From assembly GCF_002575655.3 (NCBI RefSeq), contig NC_053037.3:451205793-451269792 (forward strand): a stretch of 64,000 bases of DNA, in the 5' to 3' direction. The position numbers were made by a program, and so were the translations under genes. The first letter of the stretch is position 1; every line of letters starts with the position of its first letter. The stretch is from Aegilops tauschii subsp. strangulata. Its lineage: Eukaryota; Streptophyta; Magnoliopsida; Poales; Poaceae. The notes under the pieces are model-generated. The model saw only the letters and a list, made by a program, of their open reading frames with translations. It did no database searches and was not told the DNA's origin. This document shows, piece by piece, positions 48,100-59,053 of this stretch.

Positions 48100-48640
48100 C
48101 AGCACGCAACTGCCGAACTGATCTATCCTCCAAGAGATTTTGATATAATAATCTAGCATGGTGAAATAAGTGTCCTGTGTGTATACGTAGTACGACAGTA
48201 TTATTTATCACATGGTATATCGTTGATAGAATTGCAACTCTGATTGCTGGTTAGGAACTGTCGTTCGATTTCATTCCAACAGCTGCCGTGCTTTATTCCA
48301 TTTTGTGTATTCGCCGTGCGACAACATCTAAAACCAGCGCCGTACCGATCGCTTGCAATATGAAAAGCGCTGAGGTAGAACACATGGGCCCCCAAACATG
48401 CAGGGTCGGCCTGTGGCCCAAAGTCCAGAACCGTGAGCCTATCTGAGTATTATATTCTCAGTTGAACCCCCATAAAAAAAGCTGAACCCCCATAATGCCC
48501 GTGCGTTGCAGAGGGAGTATATTTCTCGGCAAGGTGAGCCTGTGATATAAAAGATTTGTATATTTCTTTACAGAGGGAGTATCTCTCTGTCAAAAAATAT
48601 ATTTATGTGTAACTAGTTACTCCTGTCTTTCTACTTCCTT
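48100..48640. other. Spacer between the two double-B3 genes
   Basis: 3' flank without gene. Near 48,522 a short stretch (TTTCTCGGCAAGGTGAGCC) resembles the 3' coding end of the preceding gene at 48,048, perhaps a small filler duplication. CAGAGGGAGTAT occurs twice. Confidence 0.45.
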
Positions 48641-48898
48641 TCGCTGATATGTGGGGCAATCGGCAACGGGGTCCACGTGCCATATGCACAAATTAGAGTG
48701 CACAACTTCACGGTAGACACACCCTGGTCGTAGCGCCGCAGTAATGCCCAATGAGCCATCAAATCACAACCCCCCTTTCCAGCTTTAGCAGTAAGCTGGA
48801 CGGACGAAGTGGCAATATTTCACTGGGCCTGAATCCCCTTCTCCCTCATCTGCTTGTTCAGAGAAAACCCCCTCCCGGCGATTGCATAGGGTTTTCTC
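48640..48898 (+). promoter_or_regulatory. Shared upstream module, copy 3 (double-B3 gene 2)
   Basis: Contains TTTCGCTGATATGTGGGG, GGTCGTAGCGCCGCAGTAAT, GCCCAATGAGCCATCAAATC, CCTTTCCAGC, GCAGTAAG and GGACGGACGAAG, ending at the ATG at 48,899. It matches module copy 2 most closely. Probably the promoter and 5' leader. Confidence 0.65.
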
Positions 48899-50196
48899 AT
48901 GGAGAACCAGGTACAAATTCTTCATCCATCCTCGATAAATCCAAGTCCCTTGGTCGCAGGTAATCCTAGGATGGCAGCCGCCGCCGTTCATGCATTTTTC
49001 TTCCTACTGAATCTAGTGTGTTTCATTTGCAGTGCCCAAAGTGCGAGTACCCTACAGGTTTCTGCGGCGTCGGCGAGACGCCACACTTGTTCCTTCTCAT
49101 CCTAACACATCATTTTGAAACACGCACAGTATGTTCCTAGAATCCTCTTTTCTATCCGGGAGGGTGGGGTTTTTTGAACATGCTGCGTTCTCATATTATT
49201 TTTCCTGCAGTGTATTATTTGCTCTGCCAGAACACATGTACTCAAGATGCTCGGCCTTGCCATAACTGAATACACTAGTTTAATGGTCACAGTGAAGACA
49301 AGCCATGGATATAAGTTCCGAGTTGGGTTCATGAACCAAGAAGATCGCTGCTTTTTTTATGGCCGAACTTGGATAAACTTTCTCAAGTGTTACGGACTGA
49401 AAGTTGGCGCACGAATGTTGATGGAAATAGCAGAACCTGGTCTCATCTTCACTGCGATCTTCCACCCCGACGTCGTTCCAATTGTTCATCCATGTTAGTT
49501 TTGTATCTGGTTCTTGCTTGTTGCCTCGATTACTTCTTAATCCACCTATTCTATCTAACTAATCACAATTTAACTTTAGAAGTAGCAACGAATCTCTCAC
49601 GAAGATGCTACTTCTAACTAATATTTTCTTATAATTGGTGGCACGTGTAGGTTTTTTCAGAGTTAAGCAGTCTGCTCGTTTGTTACTCTGTAATAACTCG
49701 GCTGTTACTAATGGCACTGAAGTTGACTGGATCAACATCCACAAGTTCCTACACTTTATTGATCGTCTTGAGGTCCTTGTGGGGCGTTTCAATGGTGGAA
49801 GGCCACGTGGGATATGTGTGCCACTGCTGCACTCATTGAACAGGTCCAACTATGTCAAGAAACTTATGGTATGAGCTATTTTCTGTTATATATGTTGTTC
49901 ACAAACTATTGCTTATACACAGTTTTACAGCTCTGATCTTCTTGAAACAGGAACTGCCGAGTTCTATTGTTCCTATACAGATGCCTGACCATGGTCGGGT
50001 CAGACTTGCGCTTGGTCACAACATGATGTTTATGTCGACCTACTCAATTCCCCTTCGAGGTGAAAAGATACTTATTCATGGGTGGTCTCAAATAATGAAG
50101 GCCTGTCCATCTTGGAGAATAGGACAGAATATTATGTTCATGCTTTTCCATGGTTCTAAAGCGAATATCCTGTTTATTGACCACGTTGCGAGATGA
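48899..50196 (+). CDS. Double-B3 gene copy 2, intact five-exon frame, 284 residues
   Basis: Exons: 48,899-48,910 (MENQ), 49,033-49,128, 49,211-49,493, 49,651-49,868 and 49,951-50,196 (TGA). All introns are GT-AG and the frame is open end to end. Residues 5-15 form CPKCEYPTGFC (C-x2-C-x6-C). The first B3-like domain spans roughly residues 20-130 (LFLLILTHHF; VTVKTSHGYKFRV; TWINFLKCYGLKVGARMLME). A linker contains DWINIHKFLHFIDRLEVLVG. The second B3 covers residues 195-284 (ELPSSIVPIQMPDHGRVRLA; KILIHGWSQIMK; WRIGQNIMF). Exon breaks match those of the upstream paralogue at the start of each B3. Likely a nuclear DNA-binding protein; its target is unknown. An alternative end is the TAG at 49,496 if the third intron is retained. 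Confidence 0.72.
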
Positions 50197-50199
50197 GGC

Positions 50200-52680
50200 C
50201 GCTTTCAGAAGGTTGTGGATGCGCGGGGTGGCGCCTGGGCCTTGTCCTAGGGCTTGGCGGCCTCACCCTTGGTTAACTGTAGGCAAAGTAGCACTATTCG
50301 AGGCGTGCTTTGTACGGTTGAACCTGTATAAGTACTCATACTGCTTTCAGCTTTGGTTGTTAAGTGCCCCTGCTGGTTTCAGTTAAGGTTGTTAAGTACT
50401 CCTGCTACTTTTACAGTCTGTCGCGTTTCTTCAGTCCTGTCTTCCTCCAGCCACCAAAACCAAACCAGCGCCGGCGGGGCCGCCTGCTTCCGCCTCCCAC
50501 GGTTGGCTGCGCCTCAGCGCACGCATCGCCGCCCCCACCGTCTCCTAAATCGTTAACGCCGACGTCCTCCGCGCGCTTTGGTGCGCTCGCCGCGGTGCCG
50601 CCCTCTCGCGTTGTCAACATGGTCAACAAACAACAGGAATTGGTAGAAGTACGTGGAGAGGATGAAAGTAGGGGCCCACCACGTCAGCGTATGGAAAAAT
50701 AAAATGCTTCCTCCTAGTGTTTTCCTGACATCTGGGACCCACGACATTGTGAGCGTATATAGTCAATAGACAAGAGAACAACACAAGATCGGCTGACACC
50801 TGGGACGTAGCTACTCGAGCAGTATTTTTTTGTTTGGTATTGTTGAGACGGAGCAGGGTTTGAACTGGGTTGTGGCCCGTCTAGCCCAGGCTTATATTTT
50901 ATGTTCACCATGTTACCAGCCCAGCTATTTTTTCTTTGTGAAAATGAGCCCAGTTTATTTTTTCTGAAGAATACCCAATCCAGTCCTACTTATTTTTCTA
51001 CGCCTAATGGGCTGCAACTCTTTCAAGATGCCTGCAAATCTTGAAAGTAATATGAAATGGGTTGTAAATATAAAAACAGATGACAAATTGGCAATTACTT
51101 TATAATTTCTGAATTTTTTCACATTTTCAGATTCCTATTTCACTGGGAATTAACCTAATTTAAATATATCTTCAAAGTACTTTAAATCTGGCTCGACATT
51201 TCGGTATTAAAAATAGTTTGGAACCCACAGAAATATGCGAAATTGGCCTGGCCAACCAAAAAAAACAACTGCAATAAATTGCATAAGAAGTTGCCATGAG
51301 CTATATATAAATTGTTAAAAAAAGAGGGAGCGGTCTGACTTGTGGGCCTGTTTAGTTGACGCGTATGCAAGATTTTTTTAGTTATTATATACGTCAACAA
51401 ACGATTCTAGCAGACGTAACCGTTGGATGCTTCTTCAATCTCTGATCTTCTTGCTCCAGCCGCCAAAGCAGCGCCGGCGGGACCGCCTACTCCCGCCTCC
51501 CGTGGCCGGCTGTGCTGCCGTGCAGGCCTCAACGCCCCCTACTACTCCCACCGCTGGCCAGGGCATCCCTCTACTCACCCACACCCCCTGTTATTCTGCG
51601 GCGACGGCAGCCTCACACCGCAGCCGAACCGGTGAACCCTCGTACTCCTCTCGGCGCGGGCTTCCACTGCCGCGTCTTCCCCGGCTCCGCGTCGTCCCCT
51701 TCCTAGGCCTCGCCGTCGTCCACCGCCGTGGTGCTCTCGGCGCGGCGTGGTCAATGTGGTCAACGACCGACTTCCATCGAAAGAGTACTGTACGTGGAGA
51801 GGCTGACAGCTGGGTCCACGACAGCCGCAAGGAAGTGCCTCCTTATTACGCGGAAAATAATTATTCCTCCACCTGACAGCAGGGACCCACCGAACGGGCC
51901 ACCAGTATTTCGTGAAAAAAATGTTTCCCCCTGACTGTTGGGACCCACAGGATGGGCCACCGTATTTCGTGAAAAAAACGTTCCCCCCGCTGTCAGCTCG
52001 GACCCACCGGAAGTGCCTCCTTATTACGCACAAAAAAATGAATACCCCCTGCTAGCTGGGACCCACCTTGGTGGGAGGCTGACTTGTGGGCCTACTAAGT
52101 TGACTGGGACGCAGGCCTTTGTCAACTTTAGTCAATATATGAACGATTCTAGCTCCAGTGACCGTACGATGTCCATCCAACGGCCGTAGTGCTTCTTCAA
52201 CCTCTGGTCTTCTTGCTCCAGCCGCCCAAAGCAGCGCCAGTCGTGCCGCCTGCTCCTGCCGCCCGTGGCCGGCTGTGATGCCGCGGAGGCCTCACCGCCC
52301 CCTACTACTCCCACCGCTGGCCAGGCCATCCCTCTACGCACCCACACCCCCTGTTATTCTGCGGCGACGGCAGCCTCACACCGCAGCCGAACGAGTGAAC
52401 CCTCATACTCCTCTACGCGTGGGCATCCACTGCCGCGTCTTCCCCGGCTCCGCGTCGTCCCCTTCCTAGGCCTCGCCGTCGTCCACCGCCCTGGTGCTCT
52501 CGGCGCGGCGTGGTCAACGTGGTCAAGGAATGGCTTCCATCAGACGTGGACTGTACGTGGAGAGGCTGACAGCTGGGTCCACGGCCGCAGCAAGGAAGTG
52601 CCTCCTTATTACGCGCAAAATAATTATTCCTCCACCTGACAGCGGGGACCCACCGGACAAGCCACCGTATTTCGCAAAAA
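50200..52680. repeat. GC-rich repeat unit in three copies (50,440-50,720; 51,424-52,185; 52,186-52,680)
   Basis: The last two copies are a direct duplication with a period of about 762 bp (GCTTCTTCAA at 51,429 and 52,191), both containing CCGCTGGCCAGG and CACCCCCTGTTATTCTGCGG. The first is a diverged partial copy (CAGCGCCGGCGGG). Plus-strand frames of 149 (51,427-51,876) and 124 (52,265-52,639) codons are open in matching phase and share HTPCYSAATAASHRSRT and PRLPRLRVVPFLGLAVVH. Protein-like conservation is possible but the GC content makes chance ORFs likely. An AT-rich stretch at 50,880-51,400 holds nothing I recognise. Confidence 0.6.
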
Positions 52681-52685
52681 ACGTT

Positions 52686-52920
52686 CCCCCCTGACTGCTG
52701 GGACCCACCAGCTACATCTTCGCACGCAAGGAAGTGCGTCCGGGCAAAAAAACAAAACGATTCCCCCCTGACTACTGGGACCTAGCAGCTACACCTTCGC
52801 ACGCAAGGAAGTGCGTCCGGGCAAAAAAAACAAAACGATTCGCCCCCCCCCCCCCCGACTGCTAGGACCCACCAGCTACATCTTCGCAGGCAAGGAAGTG
52901 CCTGACAGTCGGGACCCACC
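52686..52920. repeat. Tandem repeat of about 77-87 bp, three units
   Basis: Units begin CCCCCCTGACTRCTGGGACC near 52,686, 52,764 and 52,845 and include CTTCGCACGCAAGGAAGTGC. The third has a poly-C expansion (52,843-52,856). Related 66-bp units precede at 51,880-52,060. Confidence 0.8.
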
Positions 52921-52959
52921 TGGTCGAAGCGTACGTAGTGTTGTCATTCTGGTCGCGAA

Positions 52960-53075
52960 CGTGTACGTACATATATACTGGTCGATGTAGAGGCGCGCAC
53001 GTGTCGTAGTAGAGGCGCATACGTGTCGTAGTAGAGGCGCGCGCGTAGCATGTACACGTACGTACAGCAGCCAGG
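52960..53075. repeat. Short repeats GTAGAGGCGCRYACGTGTC and CGTACGTACA palindromes
   Basis: Three units of about 22 bp (GTCGTAGTAGAGGCGC) between copies of TGTACGTACA. AT/GC alternating composition. No gene. Confidence 0.65.
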
Positions 53076-53169
53076 GTGCAAGAAAGAAAATACGGCCACA
53101 TACGTACATACGGGCAGGGTCTCGAACGCCTACTCGCGCATACATACGGCCAGGTCTTGTGTACATGGC

Positions 53170-53970
53170 TGGGTCAGAACGGAGAAACAGCGTTGTCGTC
53201 ATGTTCATGGGGAGGCAACGGAATGCGTCGTGTTCATGGGGAGGCAACGAAATGCGTTGTGTTCATCGGGAGGCAACGGAACGCATGGGAGCCAACCGGC
53301 TGGGTCGGAACGGAATGCTTGGTCATGTTCATGGGAGGGCTTGGACGGAACAGGCGATGGAAACGAGGCCTGGCGTACCACAAAACAAAGGAAACGGCCT
53401 TGTGTTCGACCGGCCACGTTCGAAACGGGATCCTGTTCATCGGGAGGGGTCTGGTGTACCGCAAAACGGAGGAAACTGACCTCCTACGGTCGAAATGGGG
53501 GTCCTGTTGATCGGGAGGGGTGTGGCGTACCGCAAAACGGAGGAAATGGACTTGTGTTGGAGCACTACGGTCGAAATGGGGGTCCTGTTCATCGGGAGGG
53601 GTGTGGCGTACCGCAAAACGGGACTCCACGGGATACTGTTCATCTCCACCATCGACCTCCTCCAGCCTCCACGGGCTACCGTTGACCTCCTCCAACCTCC
53701 ATGGGCTCCTGTTCATCCAGTCTCCACCGCGCGCTACTCCACCGGCTACTGTTCAACTACCCCTCCACGGGCACCCCTCCACCATCTACTGTTCATCCAG
53801 CCCTCCACACCACGGGGTCCTGTTCAACCACCCCTCCACGAGCACCCCTCCACCGTCTACTGTTCATCCAGCCCTCCACACCATGGGGTCCTGTTCATCC
53901 AGAGGCAACGCCACCACTCACTGTTCATCCAACCCCCCCCCCCCAGCAACGCTCACTGTTCATCCAATCG
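53170..53970. repeat. TGTTCATC array, right subterminal region of CACTA-2
   Basis: About sixteen copies of TGTTCA(T/A)(C/G). In the left half each is followed by GGGAGG and a CGTACCGCAAAACGGAGG unit of about 75 bp; in the right half by CAGCCCTCCAC. Such direct subterminal arrays often bind the element's own proteins. Overlapping open frames of up to 211 codons are repeat artefacts. Confidence 0.75.
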
Positions 53971-54299
53971 ATCGGCTTCAGTTAGCAGCAGTAGCGAAGG
54001 AATCGCTCGATCGGGTTCAGTTAACAGCCATCGATCGATCGCTCGGGTTCAGTAACGCGTAGCCTGCAGTGCAATCGCTCGGGTTCAGTTAGAGCCCAAC
54101 ACCTCGCTCGGGTTCAGTTAGAGCCAACGCCTCGCACACACGCGCGTATGTGTACGAGAGAAACGCGCATCGCTCAGCCCCCGACCTCCCACCGTAACCG
54201 GGAACTCCCCGAAATTTTCCTCCCCCTCGCTTCTACCACAGTTTTTTCCGTCATGGACGGCCCAAAGAATGTCATGCAGCTGCGTCTCTGGCCCGCCCA

Positions 54300-54470
54300 G
54301 GACGAAAAGCCCATTTTCTGTCATGATTTTTTGTCATAGAAGTAGGAGCCCACCACATCTATGATGATACCGGGTTTTGTCACAATTATCGTCATAGAAG
54401 TGTCATATGTATGACAGAAAAAAAAATTCGTTCGGCCCAAAATGTCACGGATGTGTCTTTTTTTGTACTG
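54300..54470. repeat. CACTA-2 right terminus
   Basis: Motifs GTCATAGAAGTAGG and TATCGTCATAGAAGTGTCAT mirror the left-end ACTTCCATGACGATA repeats. The last bases are TTTTTTTGTACTG where TTTTTTTGTAGTG is expected. Confidence 0.78.
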
Positions 54471-55264
54471 AAATAGCCCACCCCCTACACCATAAATTAG
54501 TGGCTGCTCAGAGTTAGTGCACGGCTTTTGTCATTTGAGAGCAACCAACCTCGAAGCCTTTGAGAGAAAGATCCTTGCGAGGACAAAGCCCAAAACACCC
54601 AGAGCCAAAGAGTGTTAGGCATCACTGAATCTTTCTGTCCGCGTGACCTAAAGACTTGTTACACTTGAGGACTGTGAATCCTCCAGCCGGTTAGGCGTCG
54701 CGTTTTGAGCATCCAAGAGTCATTGTGGATTGCCGGTAAATGAAGTCTGTGAAGGTTTGGAAGTCTACCTTGAAGACTTACCAGAGTGATTGGGCGAGGA
54801 CTAAGTGTCCTTAGCTCAAGGGGAATAAGGTGAAGACGCGGTCTTCTGAGTTGAATCTCAGCCTCCCTAACCAGACGTACAGTTGTCACAGCAACTGGAA
54901 CTGGTCCAACAAATCATGTGTCTTCATCAAGCAACTGGTTCTATCTCTTCCTTCACTTATTTATAGTTTGTCTTCGTGAAGTCTTTTGCTTGTTTGTCTT
55001 ATCTGTTTGACTTCACTGTTTTACAACTATTGTTGTTTGACCTCACACTATCTTCCATCTTGATCCATACTACCTAGCTGCTAATAGTCTTCGTGCTTTA
55101 GCTTCACTACTTGCTTGACTATGGCTTGTCTAGTGTAGTCTACCTTCCGCTGCATGTCAATAGATTCATTTCTATCGTTCGTCTTCGAAACTCCCCTGTT
55201 TTGAAGACTTCCATAAAAATCGCCTATTCACCCCCCCCCCTCTAGTCGATAACTAGCACTTTCA
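54471..55264 (+). repeat. 5' LTR of the Maximus-type copia, downstream part
   Basis: Resumes AAATAGCCCACCCCC immediately after CACTA-2 and ends CTAGCACTTTCA at 55,264. With the upstream part the LTR is about 1.34 kb. It contains the R and U5 regions. Confidence 0.88.
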
Positions 55265-55278
55265 ATTGGTATCAGAGC
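55265..55278 (+). promoter_or_regulatory. Primer binding site (initiator tRNA-Met)
   Basis: ATTGGTATCAGAGC directly follows the LTR; TGGTATCAGAGC is complementary to the 3' end of plant initiator tRNA-Met. Confidence 0.92.
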
Positions 55279-55330
55279 AAGGTACTCCCTTGTTCTGTGT
55301 GATTCGGTTTAACCACCTAGAGTTTTAGCT

Positions 55331-57864
55331 ATGTCGACTACAGGGATAATCAAAGTCTCCTCCGTGTGCCCGGTCTTCGATGGCACTGATTACCCCTACT
55401 GGAAGAATAAGATGTGTATGCATCTTGAAGCCATTGATGTCGACCTCTGGTATGTCGTCAAGAACAGCATTCCCAAGGGCTGTGAAGGTGTCACCCCTGC
55501 TGATGTCAAGTAGTTCATTCAACTGGACTCTACTGCCAAGAACATCATCTGTGGTCATCTCACCAAAGGACAGTATGGCCGTGTGAGTGCTTTGGAAACA
55601 TTGAAGCTAGTCCGGGACTTGCTGTCCAAGGTCAACGAAGGCGTCTCAACCCAGAGAGACTCAAGGATCAGTGTTCTTCGCAACCTCTCCAACCGCTTCA
55701 AGAGAAACGACCATGAGAATGTCCAGCTCACGTTTGATCGCCTCACTAACATCACAAATGAGCTTCATGCCCTTGGCGCCACAGAGATCAACAAGCATGA
55801 AATCGTCAAGACACTCCTGAGATCACTTGACAGCTCGTTTGACACCCTAGCCTTAATGATCCAAGAACGCCCTCACTTCAAGACTCTCGATCCGTCTGAC
55901 ATACTTGAGAGGCTCAACACACATGAGTCCCAGTTATCTGAGAAAAGAGAGATCTATGGTTCTAGCTATGGACGTACTCGCGCTTTGAAGGCAAAAGTTG
56001 TTTCCTCATCTGAAGAAGAATCTGATTGTAGTTCTGGGGATCCTGAAGACATTGGAAAGGATCTTGCTATGCTTGTGAAGAAGTTCCAGAAATTCACCAA
56101 GAAGAAAGGCTTCAGAAAGTCTTCAAGATCCAGCTGAAGAAATGATGAAGCTTCCACTCATGACCACAAGAAGAGAACATGCCACAAGTGCAAGAAACCT
56201 GGTCACTGCATCTCTGAGTGTCCTCAGTGGGACAATGAGAACAAGAAGAAGAAGAGCAAGGAATATGATTCTGATGACAAGAAGAAGAAGAGATCCTCAA
56301 AGTCTTCTTCCAAGTCTTCCTCCAAGTCTTCATCACATAAGAAGAGCTCATCTGGCAAGGCTCGTGCTTTTGTTGGCAAGGAGATGGATTCAGAGGAGGA
56401 GTCTGCTTCTGAGGAGGCAGAGGTGGAGTCTGAGGAGGAGTCTGACTCTGGCGTTGCAAGTCTGGCTCTAGCCACAGCCTACGTTGCCAAGTCCATCTTT
56501 AACACTGAAGACAATGGCTCCTTCACCAACGCTGATGCTAATGACAAGGACGACTCTGCCCCCACCTACTGCTTCATGGCACGTGGTGCCAAGGTAAACT
56601 CACGCGATGCTTACTTTCAAACATCAAGTGAAGATGACTCTGATTGTGAATCCAAACCCAGCTACAAAACACTTGCTAAAATTGCAACTGAACCACAGAA
56701 AGCTATGGAACATATTCAAAAACTGTTAGACAAAAGCGATGACCTGTTGGACGCGGAAATGACCCGATCTCGGTCCTTAATTGAAGACATAAAAAATCTT
56801 CATGTTAAGTACGAGGAACTTGAAATTCGTCATGAAACGCTCTCAACAACTCATGAAAAGCTTTCCTATGATTATCTTCAAAGGAAGCAAGAACTTGAGA
56901 AATTGAGAGCAGTTCGTGAAGATCTTCAAAAAGAGAACGAGTCACTTCGCACTCAACAGATCATTCCCGCTCAGGAAGGATTTGAACCACCATGTCTAAA
57001 ATGCCTTGAGCATGATAACGCTACTTCTGTTGCTGAATGTTCTACTGCTGCTACTGTCACAATATCTTCAACTGCTGATGTGGTAATTAACCCCTCTGCT
57101 GAGGATACCACTACTATTGCTGATGAAAATGCTAGGTTGAAGACATTGCTTGAGACTGGAATGTACAAAAGTCTCAAAGGGCATCACACACTATGTGATG
57201 TCCTCAAAAAGCAGATTCTGAACCGAAACCCTAGAAAAGAGGGTGTCGGGTTCGAGAGGAAAATGAATGTTGATGGTTCTTACTGGAAGCCTGAGCAGTA
57301 CCCCAAAACCACATGGGTTGCTGCAAAGGGACCTTCAGTGGACCCATCCACCTTATCTGGCTTCACTTCTGCGAACCCGATTGTCATTGATGAATCCTTT
57401 GATGCAAACTATAAAACTATTTAAGAATCAGAATGGTGAAGTGTTTGCCAGGTATGTTGGTACTAACTGCAGGAATGGACCACCTATGAAGAAGATCTGG
57501 GTGCCCAAAAGGTGTCTTGAGAATCTTCCTATGAATTTCATCATGACACCACAAGGGAAGAAGACAAACCCCAGACCAAAGGCTTCATATGGTCCAAAGG
57601 CGTCATACAGACAGAGGACTCACAAGAGTCACCCTAACGCCAATGTTTTGCAGGGAAATCATTCTCAAACTTATGAATATGAGCGCGTATCATCAAACCG
57701 CTATGTTCATAAGACTAAGAACTATTCTGCTTATTTCATATGAGTATTATTCACCTCCTGCAAGGCTATTTGCTAGGGCTCCAAAGCCGAAGTTCTCAGA
57801 TGCTGCAGTTAGACTCATTGCTTCTAAGCCACCCCTGAGGATGTGGGTGGTTACGAAAAATTAA
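55331..57864 (+). pseudogene. Maximus-type gag, broken by stops and frameshifts
   Basis: One frame runs from ATG 55,331 to 57,424 with in-frame stops at 55,511 (TAG) and 56,135 (TGA). The frame then shifts near 57,410 and again near 57,740, ending at the normal gag stop at 57,862. Domains: capsid-like gag (FDGTDYPYWKNKMCM; FDRLTNITNELHALG), one CCHC knuckle (CHKCKKPGHCISEC, about 56,175-56,218), a Ser/Lys/acidic stretch, then a coiled coil (YEELEIRHETLSTTHEKL). SIRE-lineage gags are unusually long, as here. The product packages the element RNA; this copy cannot make it intact. Confidence 0.85.
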
Positions 57865-57871
57865 CTTTCCT

Positions 57872-59053
57872 TTGCAGGGAAAGGTCTCTAGCCGGAAATC
57901 AAAGGCGTCCGATGCTTATGCTGGGGACCTAAAACATCTTGTGGGGCGCAAGATAAACTGCCCAAATGGTCTTACTATGTATTTTGTTCCTGAATCACTT
58001 GCCAATCATCCTATCAGTCCTAACCTTGATCTGAGCTTTGATAATCCTCTTGTCCGTCAAATGTTTATGCTTCACAATACTCTTGGTGAAGCCTGTCCCC
58101 CTAACTGTACTGTAGGGTATGACACCACATGCTTCAGAATGGATTATGGACAGTGGATGCACTAATCACATGACTGGTGATCGAAGTCTTCTCATGGACT
58201 CAACCTTACGTCCATCTGACAAGAGTCACATCACATTTGCTGACACTGGTAAAAGCAAGGTATTGGGCCTAGGTAGAGTTGCAATCTCAAAGGATCAGCA
58301 CATGGATAAAGTGATGCTTGTTGAATCCCTTGGTTTCAACTTAATGTCTGTCTCAATGCTTTGTGACTTGAACATGATTGTGATATTTGGAAAATATCGT
58401 TGCCTTGTTCTAATGGAATCTGACAAGTCTCTAGTCTTTCAAGGGTACCGGAAAGATGATCTATATATGGTAGATTTCTCAGTAGGACCAGAGTTAGCCG
58501 TATGTCTTCTAGCAAAAGCTTCAGAGTGCTGGCTCTGGCATCGGAGGCGAGGGCATGCTGGCATGAGGAACCTATACACTCTCGCAAAGAAGAAACACGT
58601 CGTAGGCATCGAGGGCGTCAAGTTCAAGAAAGATCATCTGTGTGGTGCCTGCGAAGCTGGAAAGATGACGAGGGCCAAGCATCCCTCGAAGACAATCATG
58701 ACGACATCTCAACCCTTCGAGCTACTACACATGGACTTATTTGGTCCTACTCACTACTCTACTCTTACTACAACTGCGTGTCTCTATGGCTCCGTCATTG
58801 TTGATGACTACTCAAGACATACATGGGTGCATATAATCCTTTACAAGAATGAAGTGCAGGACGTCTTCAGACGCTTTGCAACTCATGCCATGACGAACTA
58901 TGGCGTCAAGATCAAGCACATCAGAAGTGACAACGGCACGGAGTTCAAGAACACCGGCCTCGATTTTTACCTTGATACCTTAGGCATCACTCATGAGTTA
59001 TCTGCTCCATACACACCTTAGCAGAATGGCATCGTGGAGCGCAAGAACAGGAC
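57872..59053 (+). pseudogene. Maximus-type protease and integrase, truncated by a gypsy insertion
   Basis: A first frame (57,872-58,165) shifts by one base near 58,130. The next frame (58,119-59,021) contains the protease motif DSGCTNHMTGD, the pre-integrase zinc motif (LWHRRRGH ... CGACEAGK) and the integrase core with catalytic Asp in HMDLFGP and RSDNGTEF. A premature TAG at 59,019-59,021 precedes the third catalytic residue (Glu in VERKNRT). Translation is cut at 59,053 by the gypsy element. Not functional. Confidence 0.85.

Larger units (their letters stand above)
25135..54470. mobile_element. 29.3-kb CACTA DNA transposon 2 (CACTA-2) with gene cargo
   Basis: Left end CACTACAAAAAAAACACTTC at 25,135; right end at 54,470 is the inverse of CAGTACAAAAAAAGACACAT, so the third base is mismatched. 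Flanking 3-bp copies are ACA (25,132-25,134) and AAA (54,471-54,473), one mismatch. LTR sequence resumes exactly at the right border, which shows that everything between arrived as one unit or was added later. The subterminal motif ACTTCYATGACGATA is shared by both ends. Inside are an ORF1/TNP1-like gene, several unfamiliar genes, two double-B3 genes, four Stowaway MITEs and many tandem repeats. No TNP2-type transposase was recognised. Its size is large for a CACTA element. Confidence 0.87.

Noticed and set aside
53050..53716. Overlapping ORFs of 106-211 codons on both strands
   Set aside because: Open frames follow the subterminal tandem repeats of CACTA-2 and repeat with the DNA period.
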